Below are positions 11,691-22,329 of a stretch of 64,000 bases of DNA, piece after piece. The stretch is taken from positions 63,744,001 to 63,808,000 of the forward strand of contig NC_080586.1 in the NCBI RefSeq assembly GCF_029962835.1, given 5' to 3'. A program made the position numbers and the translations under genes. Below the pieces are notes generated by a model. It made no database searches, was not told the DNA's origin, and saw only the letters and a program-made list of their open reading frames with translations. The stretch's first letter is position 1, and the number at the start of each line of letters is the position of its first letter. This DNA is from Magnolia sinica (lineage: Eukaryota > Streptophyta > Magnoliopsida > Magnoliales > Magnoliaceae).

Positions 11691-12153
11691 TACACCTTAG
11701 TGGGGTGACATTCTTATCGTAGGGCCCACCTTGATGATGTGTTGCATATGTCGTCCATCCAATTTTCTAGCCCATTTTAGTATGTGGTTTCAAAAATTAA
11801 GCATATTCAAATCTCAGGCGGACCACACCATAGGAAAAGTGGTGATTGAATGCCCACCGTTAAAAACTTCTCAGGGCCCATCTTAAGTAGATCCATAATT
11901 TTTATTTGTCATCAAACCCGTTGGTGAGGTCAAACATACTTAGATTAAAGGGAATACAAAGATCAGCTTGATCCAGAACTTCGTGGCCTGTAAAAAGTTT
12001 TTAATGGTCACCTGCCATCTTGTAGTGGTGCGGTCTATTGGAGATTTGGATTTGTTTAATTTTTGTAATTACGTTCTAAAATGAGATGAGAAAACGGATG
12101 GGTGGCATGGATATATAACACATTCATTAAGGTGGGCCCCACACACTAAGGTA
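11691..12153. mobile_element. MITE, GGGCCC/ATGATGTATG family
   Basis: The left end TACACCTTAGTGGGG and the right end CCCCACACACTAAGGTA are inverted. The interior has GGACCACACCATAGG and, inverted, TAGTGGTGCGGTCTATTGG. Confidence 0.65.
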
Positions 12154-12161
12154 ACACCAGG

Positions 12162-12291
12162 TAGGGGTATCAATGGGCCGGGTTCGGGCCAGCAAAATCA
12201 GAAATTTAAATAAGACGAACTTCAAGCCCGGCCCAAAACATTTAAAACTCGGGCTAAGACTAACTTAAGGCCCGGCCCGTTGACGCCCCTA
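12162..12291. mobile_element. hAT-type MITE (130 bp)
   Basis: The left terminus is TAGGGGTATCAATGGGCCGG and the inverted right terminus is TAGGGGCGTCAACGGGCCGG. It is flanked by ACACCAGG (12154-12161) and AGACCGGG (12292-12299), which agree at six of eight positions, as expected for an old 8-bp hAT target duplication. TAGGG-type ends are typical of hAT MITEs. It lies between two Mutator-like MITEs. Confidence 0.7.
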
Positions 12292-12424
12292 AGACCGGGT
12301 GGCGACCGGAAAAAGCGGACGGAAGGCGTGTATATACAACACACTCGTCAAGGTAGCCCCACACGGTAAGGTTATGTGTTTGACGGAGTGCCATAGCGTG
12401 CGGCACGTGGGGGGAACATGCATG

Positions 12425-12928
12425 CTCGCAAATTGCCTTGCCCCTAGCCACAGGAAGTTCCACGTGGTCGGAAGCTATGTGGGCCACGGATATGCCCGTG
12501 ATAAATCCACTCCGTCCATCAGTTTCTCAAGATCACTACAGGAAAGAAGTCCAAAATCAATCAGATTCAAAACTCAGATGGGCTACACAGAAAATGAAAA
12601 TTTCCACCGTTGGAAAACTTCCTGGAGCGACCATGATGCTTATATGTCATCCAAACCGTTCGTAGGATTATTCCCACTCAGATAAACTGTAGGACCAAAT
12701 GTCCTGATACAAAACTTCTGTGGCCCCGCAGTTTTCAATGGTGGGTGTTAATCCCTGATATTTCATTTGGTATGGCCCACCATCTACCTGAATTTTGGAA
12801 TGATATCCCGTATTGATCTTGAGAAACTGATGGACGGAGTGGATTTATCATGGGAATCTCTGTGGACCCCACATAGCTTCCGACCACAGGAACTTTCTGT
12901 TGCCAGGGGGCAAAAACAGTCCCCTTCC
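12425..12928. mobile_element. Mutator-like MITE with perfect 10-bp target duplication
   Basis: AACATGCATG stands on both sides (12415-12424 and 12929-12938). Inside it, long inverted ends share TGGTCGGAAGCTATGTGG (left near 12457) and CCACATAGCTTCCGACCA (right near 12867). A second inverted pair is CCACTCCGTCCATCAGTTTC and GAAACTGATGGACGGAGTGG. The duplication length indicates Mutator-type transposition. Confidence 0.75.
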
Positions 12929-13134
12929 AACATGCATGAGAACCCCAGCAATCATGCCGTTCAAAAGCTCAGGTGGCCAAAAAAAACACCATGTTCATAA
13001 AGTTAGGTTGGCGCTCGTGAATTTAGAGGTTTTAGGCATGTATCTACGCTCTTTCCCCAGGTGAGGCCCATCTCTATTTTAGATTAGCTTGGTCTCCATC
13101 CACTTATGTAAGGCGTGGATCGAAGTCGTTCGGA

Positions 13135-13630
13135 AACCGGAAATGGATTGGCTCTCTCCCTGCCACCTGCCAATGGCTGGTGGTCGGTGCTCTGTGGGCC
13201 CCACCATGATGTATGTGCTTCATCCATCCTGTCCATCTATTTTTCCAGATCATTTTATGTTGTGAAACCAAAAATTAGATATATAAAAATCTCAAGTAGA
13301 CCACATTACAGGAAACAGCGTTGAATGAATGTCGACCATTAAAATTTTTTGGGGCCATAAAAGTTTTGGATCAAGCTTATGTTTGTTTTTTTCCCTTCAT
13401 CTCGGTATTTATTACCCAATCAACAGATTGGATGTCAAATAAACAGTACAGTGGGCCTTTAGAGGATTTTAATGGTGGATATCCAATCTCTATTGTTTTC
13501 CTGTGGTGTGGTCTACCTGAGATTTATATCCCTCTAATTTTTTAGATCAAGCCCTAAAATGATCTGTTAAAATGAATGAACGGAATGGATGAAACACATA
13601 CATCATTTTGAGGCCCACAGAGCACCAGCG
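13135..13630. mobile_element. MITE, GGTGCTCTGTGGGCCC family
   Basis: The left side is GGAAATGGATTGGCTCTC, then GGTGCTCTGTGGGCCCCACC. The right side is GAGGCCCACAGAGCACC, its inverse. It belongs to the same sub-family as the element at 15878-16500. The outer right end is missing or diverged. Confidence 0.65.
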
Positions 13631-13896
13631 ATGATGTAGGCACACCCCTGCCTAACGACGCATGGTCATGCCAGCGTTTTCCATACTTACACATGTACGC
13701 GACTCCGTATCTATCGTAATTTCGTAACCACGCAAGCCCACCCAATGACTGGACAAGCGTGATTATGGGATATTTAACCTGATCGGTGGGGTTCACATGA
13801 TGATGGATGGATCGGATCTCTCGATTACTTAGTTGGAGAAAATAGCGGCCTTCCCACTTCACGGCTCCGGAAAGTCTTGCTCGAGAAGAGAATAGC

Positions 13897-14390
13897 GGAC
13901 GCGTATTGCGGCAAGCCCCCGTCCATGCAAGGGCTCTGTGGCGCCCACCTGTGATATATGGGTTTTATCTACGCCGTCCATCCATTTTTACGGCTTCATA
14001 TTTTTTTGGCTCATGACCTAAAATGAGGCAGATCAAGGTTCAAGTGGACCACACCAGAGGAAGCTGTGTAGATAATAACAGTCACTGTTGAAGCCTTCTA
14101 GAATATACCGTGATGTTTATTTGTCATCCAACCTGTTCATAAGTTAATATGTAACTGTACGAAGGGAAGGCACAGATATCAGCTTGATCAAAACCACTAC
14201 AGCTCCCAAAGTTTTTAATGATGGCCATTCAATCCTCACTGTGTGGTCCACTTGAGTCCTGGCACTGTCTCATTTTTTGGGCCCATATGCTAAAATTATC
14301 TGTAAAAATGAATGGACCGCGTGGATAAAATCCCTACATCACGTTGGCCCCACAGAGCCCCTGCCCGGACCGCAGGACGCAATCCGCGTG
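13897..14390. mobile_element. Mutator-like MITE with perfect 10-bp target duplication
   Basis: AGAGAATAGC flanks the element on both sides (13887-13896 and 14391-14400). The termini are GGACGCGTATTGCGG and, inverted, CACGCGGATTGCGTCC. Inside, GGGCTCTGTGGCGCCC pairs with GGCCCCACAGAGCCCC. This is the clearest evidence in the window that the GGGCCC/ATGATGTATG family moves by Mutator-type transposition. Confidence 0.8.
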
Positions 14391-14534
14391 AGAGAATAGC
14401 CGCGGCAAGAATCGGATTCTTCGCGCGTAGAGGAGTGAGTTGTGCACGTCACTATGAATGTTCCAGACACCTTTCTCCACCGTACACGTGGTAGGAGTAT
14501 ATATGACTCAAGTTGTCATTTTTAGGGCGCAGTT

Positions 14535-15000
14535 TGGGTGGATCCTTAACTGTGGGGCCCGGTGTGTGATGTATGTGTCATACATCAACGCCGTCCATCC
14601 ATTTTGAGAGCTCATTTTAGGGCACGATGGGAAAAATGAAGCAGATACAATCTTGGGCGGACTATACTACAGGAAACGGTAGTGATTAGATCCCCACCAT
14701 TAAAAGAATCATGGATCTACTGGAATGTTTATAAGCCATCCAACCTGTTGACAAGGTCACAAAGACCTCTACGCAGATACCACACAAATATTAGCTTGAT
14801 ACAAAACTTTTGTAGTCTACGGGAAGTTTTTAATGATTATTACAATTGTTTCCTCTATCATAGTCAACCTGAGGTTTGGATCTAATTAATTTTTGATATC
14901 GAGTCCTAAAATCAGTTTTAAAATGGGATGAACCACTTGGATATAAGGCACATTCATCAAGCTGGGCCCACGGCCTGGGATCCCATCCACTTGGTGGATC
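14535..15000. mobile_element. MITE, GGGCCC/ATGATGTATG family
   Basis: GTTTGGGTGGATCC at the left pairs with GGATCCCATCCACTTGG at the right. The body has GATGTATGTGTCATACATC (a small palindrome) near 14568 and ATAAGGCACATTCATC near the right end. Confidence 0.6.
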
Positions 15001-15023
15001 TCAGTTTTATGCGGTGTGTAAAA

Positions 15024-15292
15024 CATCCAAGCTCTTTAGGACCCACCATGTTCTGCATGTGAAATTCCCGGATGAACAAGTTTGACGACGGATACACACC
15101 ATAGTAGCCACCCACACAAACCTATAGCTGGCATACTATCATCCCCTCTGTTCCCTGTGGTGCGGCCTACCTGAGCTGTGAATTTATCTGATTTTGGGCC
15201 ACACGTCCATAGAATGGAGGAACACACCTGATGGATGGAGTGGATTTCACATATACAACATGGTGGGGCCAAAGAGCTTGGGTTCCGGCCCT
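15024..15292. mobile_element. Short MITE of the same superfamily
   Basis: CCAAGCTCTTTAGGACCCAC near 15028 is the inverse of GTGGGGCCAAAGAGCTTGG near 15262. The inner pair CATGTGAAATTCC and GTGGATTTCACATATACAACATGG is also inverted. Confidence 0.55.
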
Positions 15293-15439
15293 GACGTCTT
15301 AATGGGTATCGTAGTGGCCTATCCATGGTGGGTATACTGAACAGTTAAATATTTGACTGCCGATCAACCATTGAATCTAGAGCCCAGATGATTTGTCTGT
15401 GCCCAGCATGTACGGTGCAAACAGGTGAGTGATACAAGT

Positions 15440-15745
15440 CAAACTAAGTAGAGAAAATGACCACAGTAGGTTTTTACGAAGGAATACAAACTTAAGTTAC
15501 CAACTTAGACTAGCACGTGCGGACAGCGACTTTGAGGACGAAACTATCGCTTCTCTTTACTGCAGTTGCTTTTCCTCTCCCTCACTTTCCTCTTTCCATT
15601 TTCAAAAAAAGAAGACGAAAACTCCTGCATTGCTGCTTTTCCTCTTCCTTTCAACTGTTTGCTTTTCCTCTCCCTTTTCACCATTGCTTCACTGCCGTTA
15701 CTTTCACCCCCCTTTCCTCACTCGTTAGAAAGACCAAAAAAAAAA
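15440..15745 (+). repeat. Dispersed repeat with A-run, inverted copy at 56040-56245
   Basis: ATACAAACTTAAGTTACCAA, then CTTAGACTAGCACGTG, is repeated inverted at about 56150-56190. Both copies continue into a fold of similar CT-rich sequence and an A-run (15735-15750 here). No gene is supported; the CT-rich frames here are low-complexity. Confidence 0.65.
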
Positions 15746-15877
15746 AAAAAACCCTGTCTATGTGCCCCTCTTATCAACATTTTGTCTTCTTCTGAAAATG
15801 ATTGATCCAATGAAGAAAGCATGCACCACAGGTATATTTTAAACTCAGTTGGGCCCACATTGAATGTATTTAGTATA

Positions 15878-16500
15878 GGAAACGGATTGGCTACTCCTCC
15901 TAACACCAGCCCCGTTGCTGGTGGTCGGTGCTCCGTTGGCCCCACCATGATGTACATGGCTAGTGGTCGGTGCTCTGTGGGCCCCACCATGATGTACGTG
16001 GCTGGTGGTCGGTGCTCTGTGGGCCCCACCATGATGTATGTGTTTCATTCATTCCGTTCATCCATTTTTAAAGTTCATTCCAGGACTTTATCCTAAAAAT
16101 AAGAGGGATATAAATCTTAGATGTACCACAATATAGGAAAACAATAGTGATTGGATATCCATTATTTAAATCCTCCTGAGGCCCACTATACTGTTTATCT
16201 GAAATCCAATCTGTTTATTACGTCATAAAGACCCAGATGAAGGGTAAAAACAAAGATCATCTTGATCCAATACTTTTATGGCCACCAAAAAGTTTTTAAT
16301 GGTCGATGTTCATTAAACACTGTTTCCTGTAATGTGGTTCAATTGAGATCAGGATATACCTCATTTTTTGTATAATATCATAAAATGATATATAAAAATA
16401 GATGGACGGTATGGTTGAAACACATACATCATGATGGGGCCCACAGAGCACCGAACACCAACCATTGGCTGGTGGCAAGGGGAGTAGCCAATCCGTTTCA
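15878..16500. mobile_element. Mutator-like MITE with 19-bp terminal inverted repeats
   Basis: GAAACGGATTGGCTACTCC (15879-15897) is the exact inverse of 16481-16499. TTTAGTATA (15869-15877) and TGTAGTATA (16501-16509) flank it, eight of nine identical, a Mutator-size duplication. The second, inner inverted repeat starts GGTGCTCTGTGGGCCCC. The left inner repeat is present three times (next entry). Confidence 0.75.
15921..16043. repeat. 42-bp tandem triplication inside a MITE end
   Basis: GTGGTCGGTGCTC starts at 15921, 15963 and 16005, an exact 42-bp step. Each unit spans the CGGTGCTC, GGCCCCACCATGATGTA and TGGCTG parts of the inner inverted repeat. The right inner repeat is present only once. 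Confidence 0.9.
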
Positions 16501-16505
16501 TGTAG

Positions 16506-17130
16506 TATATCCATGCTATCCATCCGTTTCTCTATCTAATTTAAGGGGTTGAGCCCCAAATTGAAGCATATGAAAATATGAAGTGGATCATACCACGGGA
16601 AACAGTGAGCATAATGAGTTTTTAGTTTGCCCTGCTGATTTTCTAGTTTGTTCCACTCAATTTCATATTTGCTGAAAGTGCATGGGTGGATATATAACAT
16701 GCTTTGTAATTTTGGTGGATGATGAAATGAACTTTATACTTTGTCCCACTGTATTTTCAGTTTTTCTCGCTCAATTTCCAGTTTGGCCCGCTCAATTTCC
16801 AGTTTGGCCCGCTCAATTTTCAGTTTTTCTCGCTCAATTTTCAATTTGGCCCGCTCAATTTTCAGTTTCGCCCACTCAATTTTCAGTTTGTCCCGCTCAA
16901 TTTCCAGTTTGGCCCGCTCAATTTCCAGTTTGCTCCACTCAATTTCCAGTTTGGCCCGCAGTACATCCACGCCATCCATCAATTCTTTCATCTAGTTTAA
17001 GTGATTTAGCCCCAAATTGAAGCATATCAAAAGATCAAGTGGATCATACCACCGGAAACAGTGGGCATAATGATTTCCACCATTGAAACCATAGTGGGCC
17101 CAACAGTGATGTTTGTTTGTTATCACATCT
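16506..17130. mobile_element. MITE half repeated on both sides of a minisatellite
   Basis: CCCCAAATTGAAGCATAT followed by AAGTGGATCATACCAC and GGAAACAGTG occurs at about 16553-16606 and again at about 17012-17066. The 21-bp array (16741-16960) lies between these two direct copies. Only the left-type half of a MITE interior is recognisable. Confidence 0.6.
16741..16960. repeat. 21-bp minisatellite, class 1 (about 10 units)
   Basis: The unit is CTCAATTTCCAGTTTG plus a variable five-base segment such as GCCCG. On the minus strand the array is one open frame of heptads of the type AKLEIER / DKLKIER. The leader GGTGGATGATGAAATGAACT just before it is shared with the array at 21378, so the two arrays are paralogous. 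Confidence 0.95.
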
Positions 17131-17913
17131 TACTTTTTTAAGAATTATGTGAATGAACTGCTTCGAACATAGAATAAGTAGCCTAACGTACTTTTTTATT
17201 GTCTATATAAATTGGCTTATGTAATCACTATTTGTGAAGAAAAAAGAGTCTATATTCTTTAGCACACATATAAATACCATGATCAAGTATACCTTTCAAA
17301 TGATGCAAAATCTTTTTCTCTACTTGTAAATGAATCTAACTTAGAAATTTCATGTGGTAATTAAGTAATTCCACAATAACAAGATGTGTAGGTTAGTATA
17401 AGTTAAGTATTTAAAACTTCTAATCAACAACTTGAAACCCTTTAGGATCTATTAGATTGTTTTTCTTGTCGTTGCTCAATTTCAATGTAATTTCCATGAG
17501 TATGCACACTAATTTAGAATTTTTCATCTCAACGATTTTTAGAGTTTCATGAATATACGTGTTCTCGAATGTAAAAATTACATCATCTATTTAATTTATC
17601 CTGATTCAAGATAATATGCCATAAGACCCACATTTATCATTTCAAATTTACGAAGTAGCCTTTATAAACTTATCAACCATAACACTATCATTGTCTATGA
17701 ATATTAGATCACCAATGCATAAGGATGTCAATAATACATCACCATGGTCATTGTGTTAACATGGATAACATGCTTATTGGGATAACTTGTTTGTTTGTTA
17801 TCAAACCTATTCATAAGATCATAGATACATTGTTTTCAATTATGTCTGATTTTGTCCACTATGTTTATCTTGTGAATTTTATGTTTGATATGTTTTTCAA
17901 TTCATCTCTGCAG
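17131..17913. other. AT-rich DNA upstream of the DUF1985-Ulp1 gene
   Basis: No recognisable exon. TTCATCTCTGCAG at the right edge is a good splice acceptor for the first recognisable exon of the next gene, so an unseen 5' exon or promoter may lie here. Confidence 0.45.
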
Positions 17914-20802
17914 GCGACGAATATTTTGTCGTAATCTCCAACCCAACATCTAGGTGTACACTGACATGGTGGTTTGACAAGGTGAAAGGTGGAGTAGAGA
18001 AGCACAATAGTCGACTAAATTTGTTTAGGCAATCCCCTTTCTCGTTTCTATTGCATATTACATCCTTTAAATTTATAGGGGCTCTATTTCACCTTCTTCT
18101 TGTAAGATACAAAGGTGATCTAGTATTTGAGATCAGGGGGAGGCGATTGCAGTTTACCAAGATACACTTCGCCCTCATTATCGGTCTTAAGACTAGAGAT
18201 CTTACTGTACCAAATATTTCTTGCACTACGAGTACATTAAGAGACAAATACTTTAAAGAATATCCAGTATTAAAGAAGCACCTAAGAATGTGTTTGAGAG
18301 ATTAGTTGACATCAATGAGCATGAGGATGTCGTGAGGGTTGCCCTACTTCTAGTTGTGGAGTACTTTCTTAGGGGAAACAAACCGAAAACCAAGTGCAAC
18401 ATGGATTATATTTACCTGGTGGACTCGCTAGATGATTTCTATAGGTATCCCTGGGGTAGTTTGGGATACAATACAATGTTGCAAGGAATCAAATCTACCG
18501 TTGCCGCATCAAGTTCCCCTCGGTACACTGTGTATGGTTGCGTCCTTCCTCTACAAGTAAGAACACCTTTTATTTTCTATATGTTTTCCCTCTATAGTCA
18601 ATTTTAGATTTTTAACCGGGTGCAATTTCATTCTAACAGGTATGGGCAGTAGAGATATTACCGGCCCTTCAAGAGTGTGTTGTTTCATATGTTCCCCATC
18701 AAATTCCACGCTTCATTCAATATCGAGGCTGGAAGGGTTGGAGGTACAAGAGAATACATGTTATTTTCGAGAGTAGAGCTGTAAGTTTATATATATCTCT
18801 TCCATTTACTTTGCTTAACTTGACGTATACGCTTTTATATTTAACATTACTCTTTGTTCTTTTACAGACATCAGTAGTAATGAAATTAAAACTAACGCTA
18901 CGAGAATGGGAAACGGATGCCGTTCGCTTAGTGCGTGACAGTTTCCAGGTGAGATGTTATGAAAAATGAACAATATTTTATCTACCATTGTTAAGTTATC
19001 CTTACTCTGACATATCCATGTATACATTTTGCAGCTCACTGGGACCCAGGAAGATGATGAGGAGGATGAGGAGGGTAATGAGATTGATCATGAGGAAGAT
19101 GATGAGTCAAATGATAACGATGAGAAAGACGTGGAGGGAGAGGGGTCGAAGGTGGGTATTATGAAGAATGTTCTTTTGATGGAGGAATGTCGGATTGAGA
19201 GGGAAGAGTTGAAGAAGGAGAAGAGGAATTGAAGAAGGAGAGGGACGAGTTGAGAAAAGAGAGGGAAGAGATAAGGAGGAAAGAAGCAATGTTTGATGAA
19301 AGGGAGACCTTAAAGAGAGAGGAATTGAAGAAGGAGAGGGACGAATTGAGAAAAGAGAGGGAAGAAATAAGGAGGAAAGAAGCAATGTTTGATGAGAGGG
19401 ATACCTTACTGAAAGAGAAACAACAATTGAAGAGGGAGAAGGATTTATTTTTTGAGGAGAAGGAAAAGTTAGTGAGTGAGAGGGAGGAGTTTAACGAGAA
19501 GGAAGGTAGTCGTACACAACAGGGACATTTTGTGATGGAGGAAGAGGGTGAGGAGTTTCGAAAGGGAGGGGAAGTAAATGATATTGACGATAAAGAACTT
19601 GGATATGGGGATCTGGATGTGCAATCGTATAGTAATGCCAAAGGTAATGTATTGAATGCATCCACTTCTCATCCCGTTTATGAAAGAAGAACCAAAAGGA
19701 TACCGAAGCCGTCATATTATAAGATGTCTCCGTACTTGTCCCTGTCTACATTCGACACAACCCATGGGGCGGTTCCTGAACCCAACCAAGTAACTGCTTT
19801 TACTACGTCTCCAATACCATTTCCTCTACATATGGATCCTTTCAGAGCATTATTCGCACATGAGGTAAAATAGGTAGAGGACTGGTATGAAGCAAACAAG
19901 GACATGCCAGCATGGAAATGGTTCAGTACAATATGGATGAAGGATGCATGGGTTGATAGCGAGGTAAGCATTACTAATTTATTTTCTATATGCATTGATT
20001 GACATATAATTAATTGTTATATTAATCTATGACTAAATTGTACTATCCTATAAATTAAGCTATCGACTCATACATCGAGTTCCTTGAGAAAAGGCATAAT
20101 GACCTTTTAATAGCATATTGTCAGGATTGTAAGTTCTGTCCTACGTATTTTACGGCAACTGTTTATTTTGCCAATCCTTAATCTATTTGAAGATTTTATT
20201 TTCTTAAATGTATTGAACTTTGATCATGTTTGTAATAGCAAAGCCTTGAGGGGTGTTTGCCAGTTTTGATCGTATATCGGGCCTCGAAATCGATATCAGA
20301 ACGGGTCTCGCAAATAGGCCAGCTAACCACGGCTTATGCAATTGCCAAGCAACGAGATAAACCATACACCAAAGCGATTTGGTGTTATGAACGGATAATT
20401 CACTTGTCACAGAACATCATCTCTTACTGTTATGTGTTCTATTATGTTTTGACTAATATATTATTTTATGAATCATGGACAGGTCTATGCGCCCATAAAT
20501 CATGAAAATTCACATTGGTTTTTGTTGGTCATCTATCCTAGAGTAAGAGAAATTGTTGTTGTGGATAGCTTATGCACAAATGTAATACGAAGTATAAGCA
20601 GCAGATGAAGAACATAACTGATGCACTCCTTATTCTCTTCCATGCCACTGGAGACAGCACCGCACTTGAAGGGAAGAATTGGTCCATCAGAGTGGATGAA
20701 TTTGCGCTGAAGCAGCACAATGGTTTTAACTACGGCATATTCGTAATGAAATTCATCGACATTTTATGTAGTGGTCTCACCTTGGCGGGAACAGACATGT
20801 AA
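17914..20802 (+). pseudogene. DUF1985-Ulp1 (C48 peptidase-like) transposon gene, decayed
   Basis: The first recognisable exon follows a CAG acceptor at 17911-17913 and gives a DUF1985 domain, with motifs FIGALFHLLLVRYKGDL, FALIIGLKTRDL and, after a frameshift near 18280-18292, VALLLVVEYFLRGN and DDFYRYPWGSLGYNTM. Donor/acceptor pairs follow at about 18556/18639, 18780/18868 and 18947/19034. The next exon is acidic, then a charged coiled coil (19170-19500, tandem ELKKERDELRKEREEIRRKE repeats) with a second frameshift near 19228. A TAG interrupts the frame near 19871. The C-terminal part is a C48/Ulp1 fold: His in NSHWFLLVIY, Asp in IVVVDSL (exon from 20483), frameshift near 20572, then KQHNGFNYGIFV. 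The usual motif there is DCG, so the catalytic Cys reads Tyr. Such genes are plant transposon passengers, often in Mutator-like elements. Several lesions make a working protein very unlikely. Confidence 0.8.
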
Positions 20803-21018
20803 AAATTCACCGCCGATTGGAGGAAGTCAATAGCATATGATTGCTTGTCTCTAGTCCATAAATGATATTTGTCTAGGGCATGGGAGGATTTTTGGAAAGA
20901 TGTTTTATTATATGGAGTATTAATTTCATTGTTGAATATATTTTATACATTGTTGTCCCGCTCATGTACCATTTCATGTTATATACATTGTATGAGGTTT
21001 ACAGTAATCTTGGAGTGA

Positions 21019-21300
21019 CAGCAAATTTCCATGTATGTGCATTTCAGTCCAAGTTCCTTCTCTAATCACGATGGCCTTGGCAGGGTTGATTCGAGGGATT
21101 GGTTAGCTGTAAAAGGGTCGATTAAAACTATATTGGGTTATCTTGCTGGTTCTGAAATCATTATGCTAGCCAGCAAGATAACCCAATATAGTTTTAATCG
21201 GCCCTTTTGCAATCAACCCATCCCTCGGATCAACCCTCTCAAGGCTATCATGATTAGAGAAAGAACTCGGACTGAAATGCACATACTTGGAAATTTGCTG
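21019..21300. repeat. Long hairpin: 131-nt arms, 20-nt loop
   Basis: Positions 21019-21149 are the inverse of 21170-21300 without a gap (every pair sums to 42319). I count about 14 mismatches in 131 positions, several of which would be G-U pairs in RNA. The inner 26 bp (ATTAAAACTATATTGGGTTA..., ending CTTGCTGG) is perfect. It lies between the Ulp1 pseudogene and the 21-bp array and ends exactly where the array's leader (CATATTTGC..., then CATGGGTGG) begins. Confidence 0.9.
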
Positions 21301-21377
21301 CATATTTGCCAGAAGTACATGGGTGGAAGTATATCATACTATGTAATTTTGGTGGATGATGAAATGAACTTTGTACT

Positions 21378-21852
21378 TTGTCCCACTGTATTTTCAGTTT
21401 GTCCTGCTCAATTTCTAGTTTGTCCAGCTCAATTTCTAGTTTCGCTCGCTCAATTTCCAGTTTGCAAAGCTCAATTTCCAGTTTGGCCTGCTCAATTTTT
21501 AGTTTGTCCCGCTCAATTTCCAGTTTCGCCTGCTCAATTTTCAGTTTGCAAAGCTCAATTTTCAGTTTGTCCCGCTCAATTTCCAGTTTGGCCGGCACAA
21601 TTTCCGGTTTGGCCCGCTCAATTTCCAATTTAGCCCGCTCAATGTCCAGTTTGCAAATCTCAATTTCCAGTTTGTCTCGCTCAATTTTCAGTTTGGTCCG
21701 CTCAATTCCCAGTTTGTCATGTTCAATTTCCAGTTTGGCCCACTCAATTTCCAGTTTGGTCCGCTCAATTCCCAGTTTGGCTCGCTCAATTTCCAGTTTG
21801 GCCCGCTCAATTTTCAGTTGTCCCGCTCAATTTCTAGTTTGGCCCGCTCAAT
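21378..21852. repeat. 21-bp minisatellite, class 1 (about 22 units)
   Basis: Units of CTCAATTTCCAGTTTG plus a five-base variable part. One unit near 21820 is 20 bp. A TTTGCAAA variant recurs at units 3, 7 and 12. On the minus strand an open heptad frame (KLEIERDKLKIEL) runs to the leader. The array passes directly into the next repeat without a spacer. Confidence 0.95.
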
Positions 21853-22200
21853 TTACGGTCAATTCACTTCACTTCACAGTCATTTCCATGCATTTCACAG
21901 TCATTCCCGGCGATTCTGTGTTGATTCACGGTCACTTCCATGCATTTCATGGTCAACTCCCTTCACTTCACGGTCATTTCCACACATTTCATGGTCAATT
22001 CGCTCCACTTCATGGTCATTTCGATGCATTTCATGGTCAATCCCGACGATTCCCTTCACTTCATGGTCATTTCCATGCATTTCACGATCAATTCCCTTCA
22101 CTTCATGGTCATTTCCATGCATTTCACGTTCAATTTTGGTGATTTCGTTTCATTTCACGGTCAATTCCCTTCACTTCACGATCATTTCCATGCATTTTTT
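21853..22200. repeat. Inverted copies of the 136-bp satellite sub-units (class 2)
   Basis: TTCACGGTCATTTCCATGCA-type sub-units on the plus strand are the inverse of the GACCGTGA sub-units at 995-2810. The 31-bp landmark (CCCGGCGATTCTGTGTTGAT) appears once near 21906. The 136-bp order is irregular here. Confidence 0.9.
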
Positions 22201-22329
22201 TCTAAACAAACAAGCTAAAATATAAGACAACTACTCCATTACAAGTCGTATTTTGTATCAAGCAATTTATTTGGGAGAGGGAAATCCGACATATCTTGTT
22301 AGCTTGAGGGGAGGCATTGGAATTTCCTT

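Noticed and set aside
12299-12685. 128-codon frame and other frames inside MITEs
   Set aside because: They lie wholly in inverted-repeat elements, recur as different frames in sister copies and have no conserved protein.
21378-22142. 254-codon frame across the fused minisatellites
   Set aside because: Ser-rich repeat shadow that crosses two repeat classes; no start context or splice sites.
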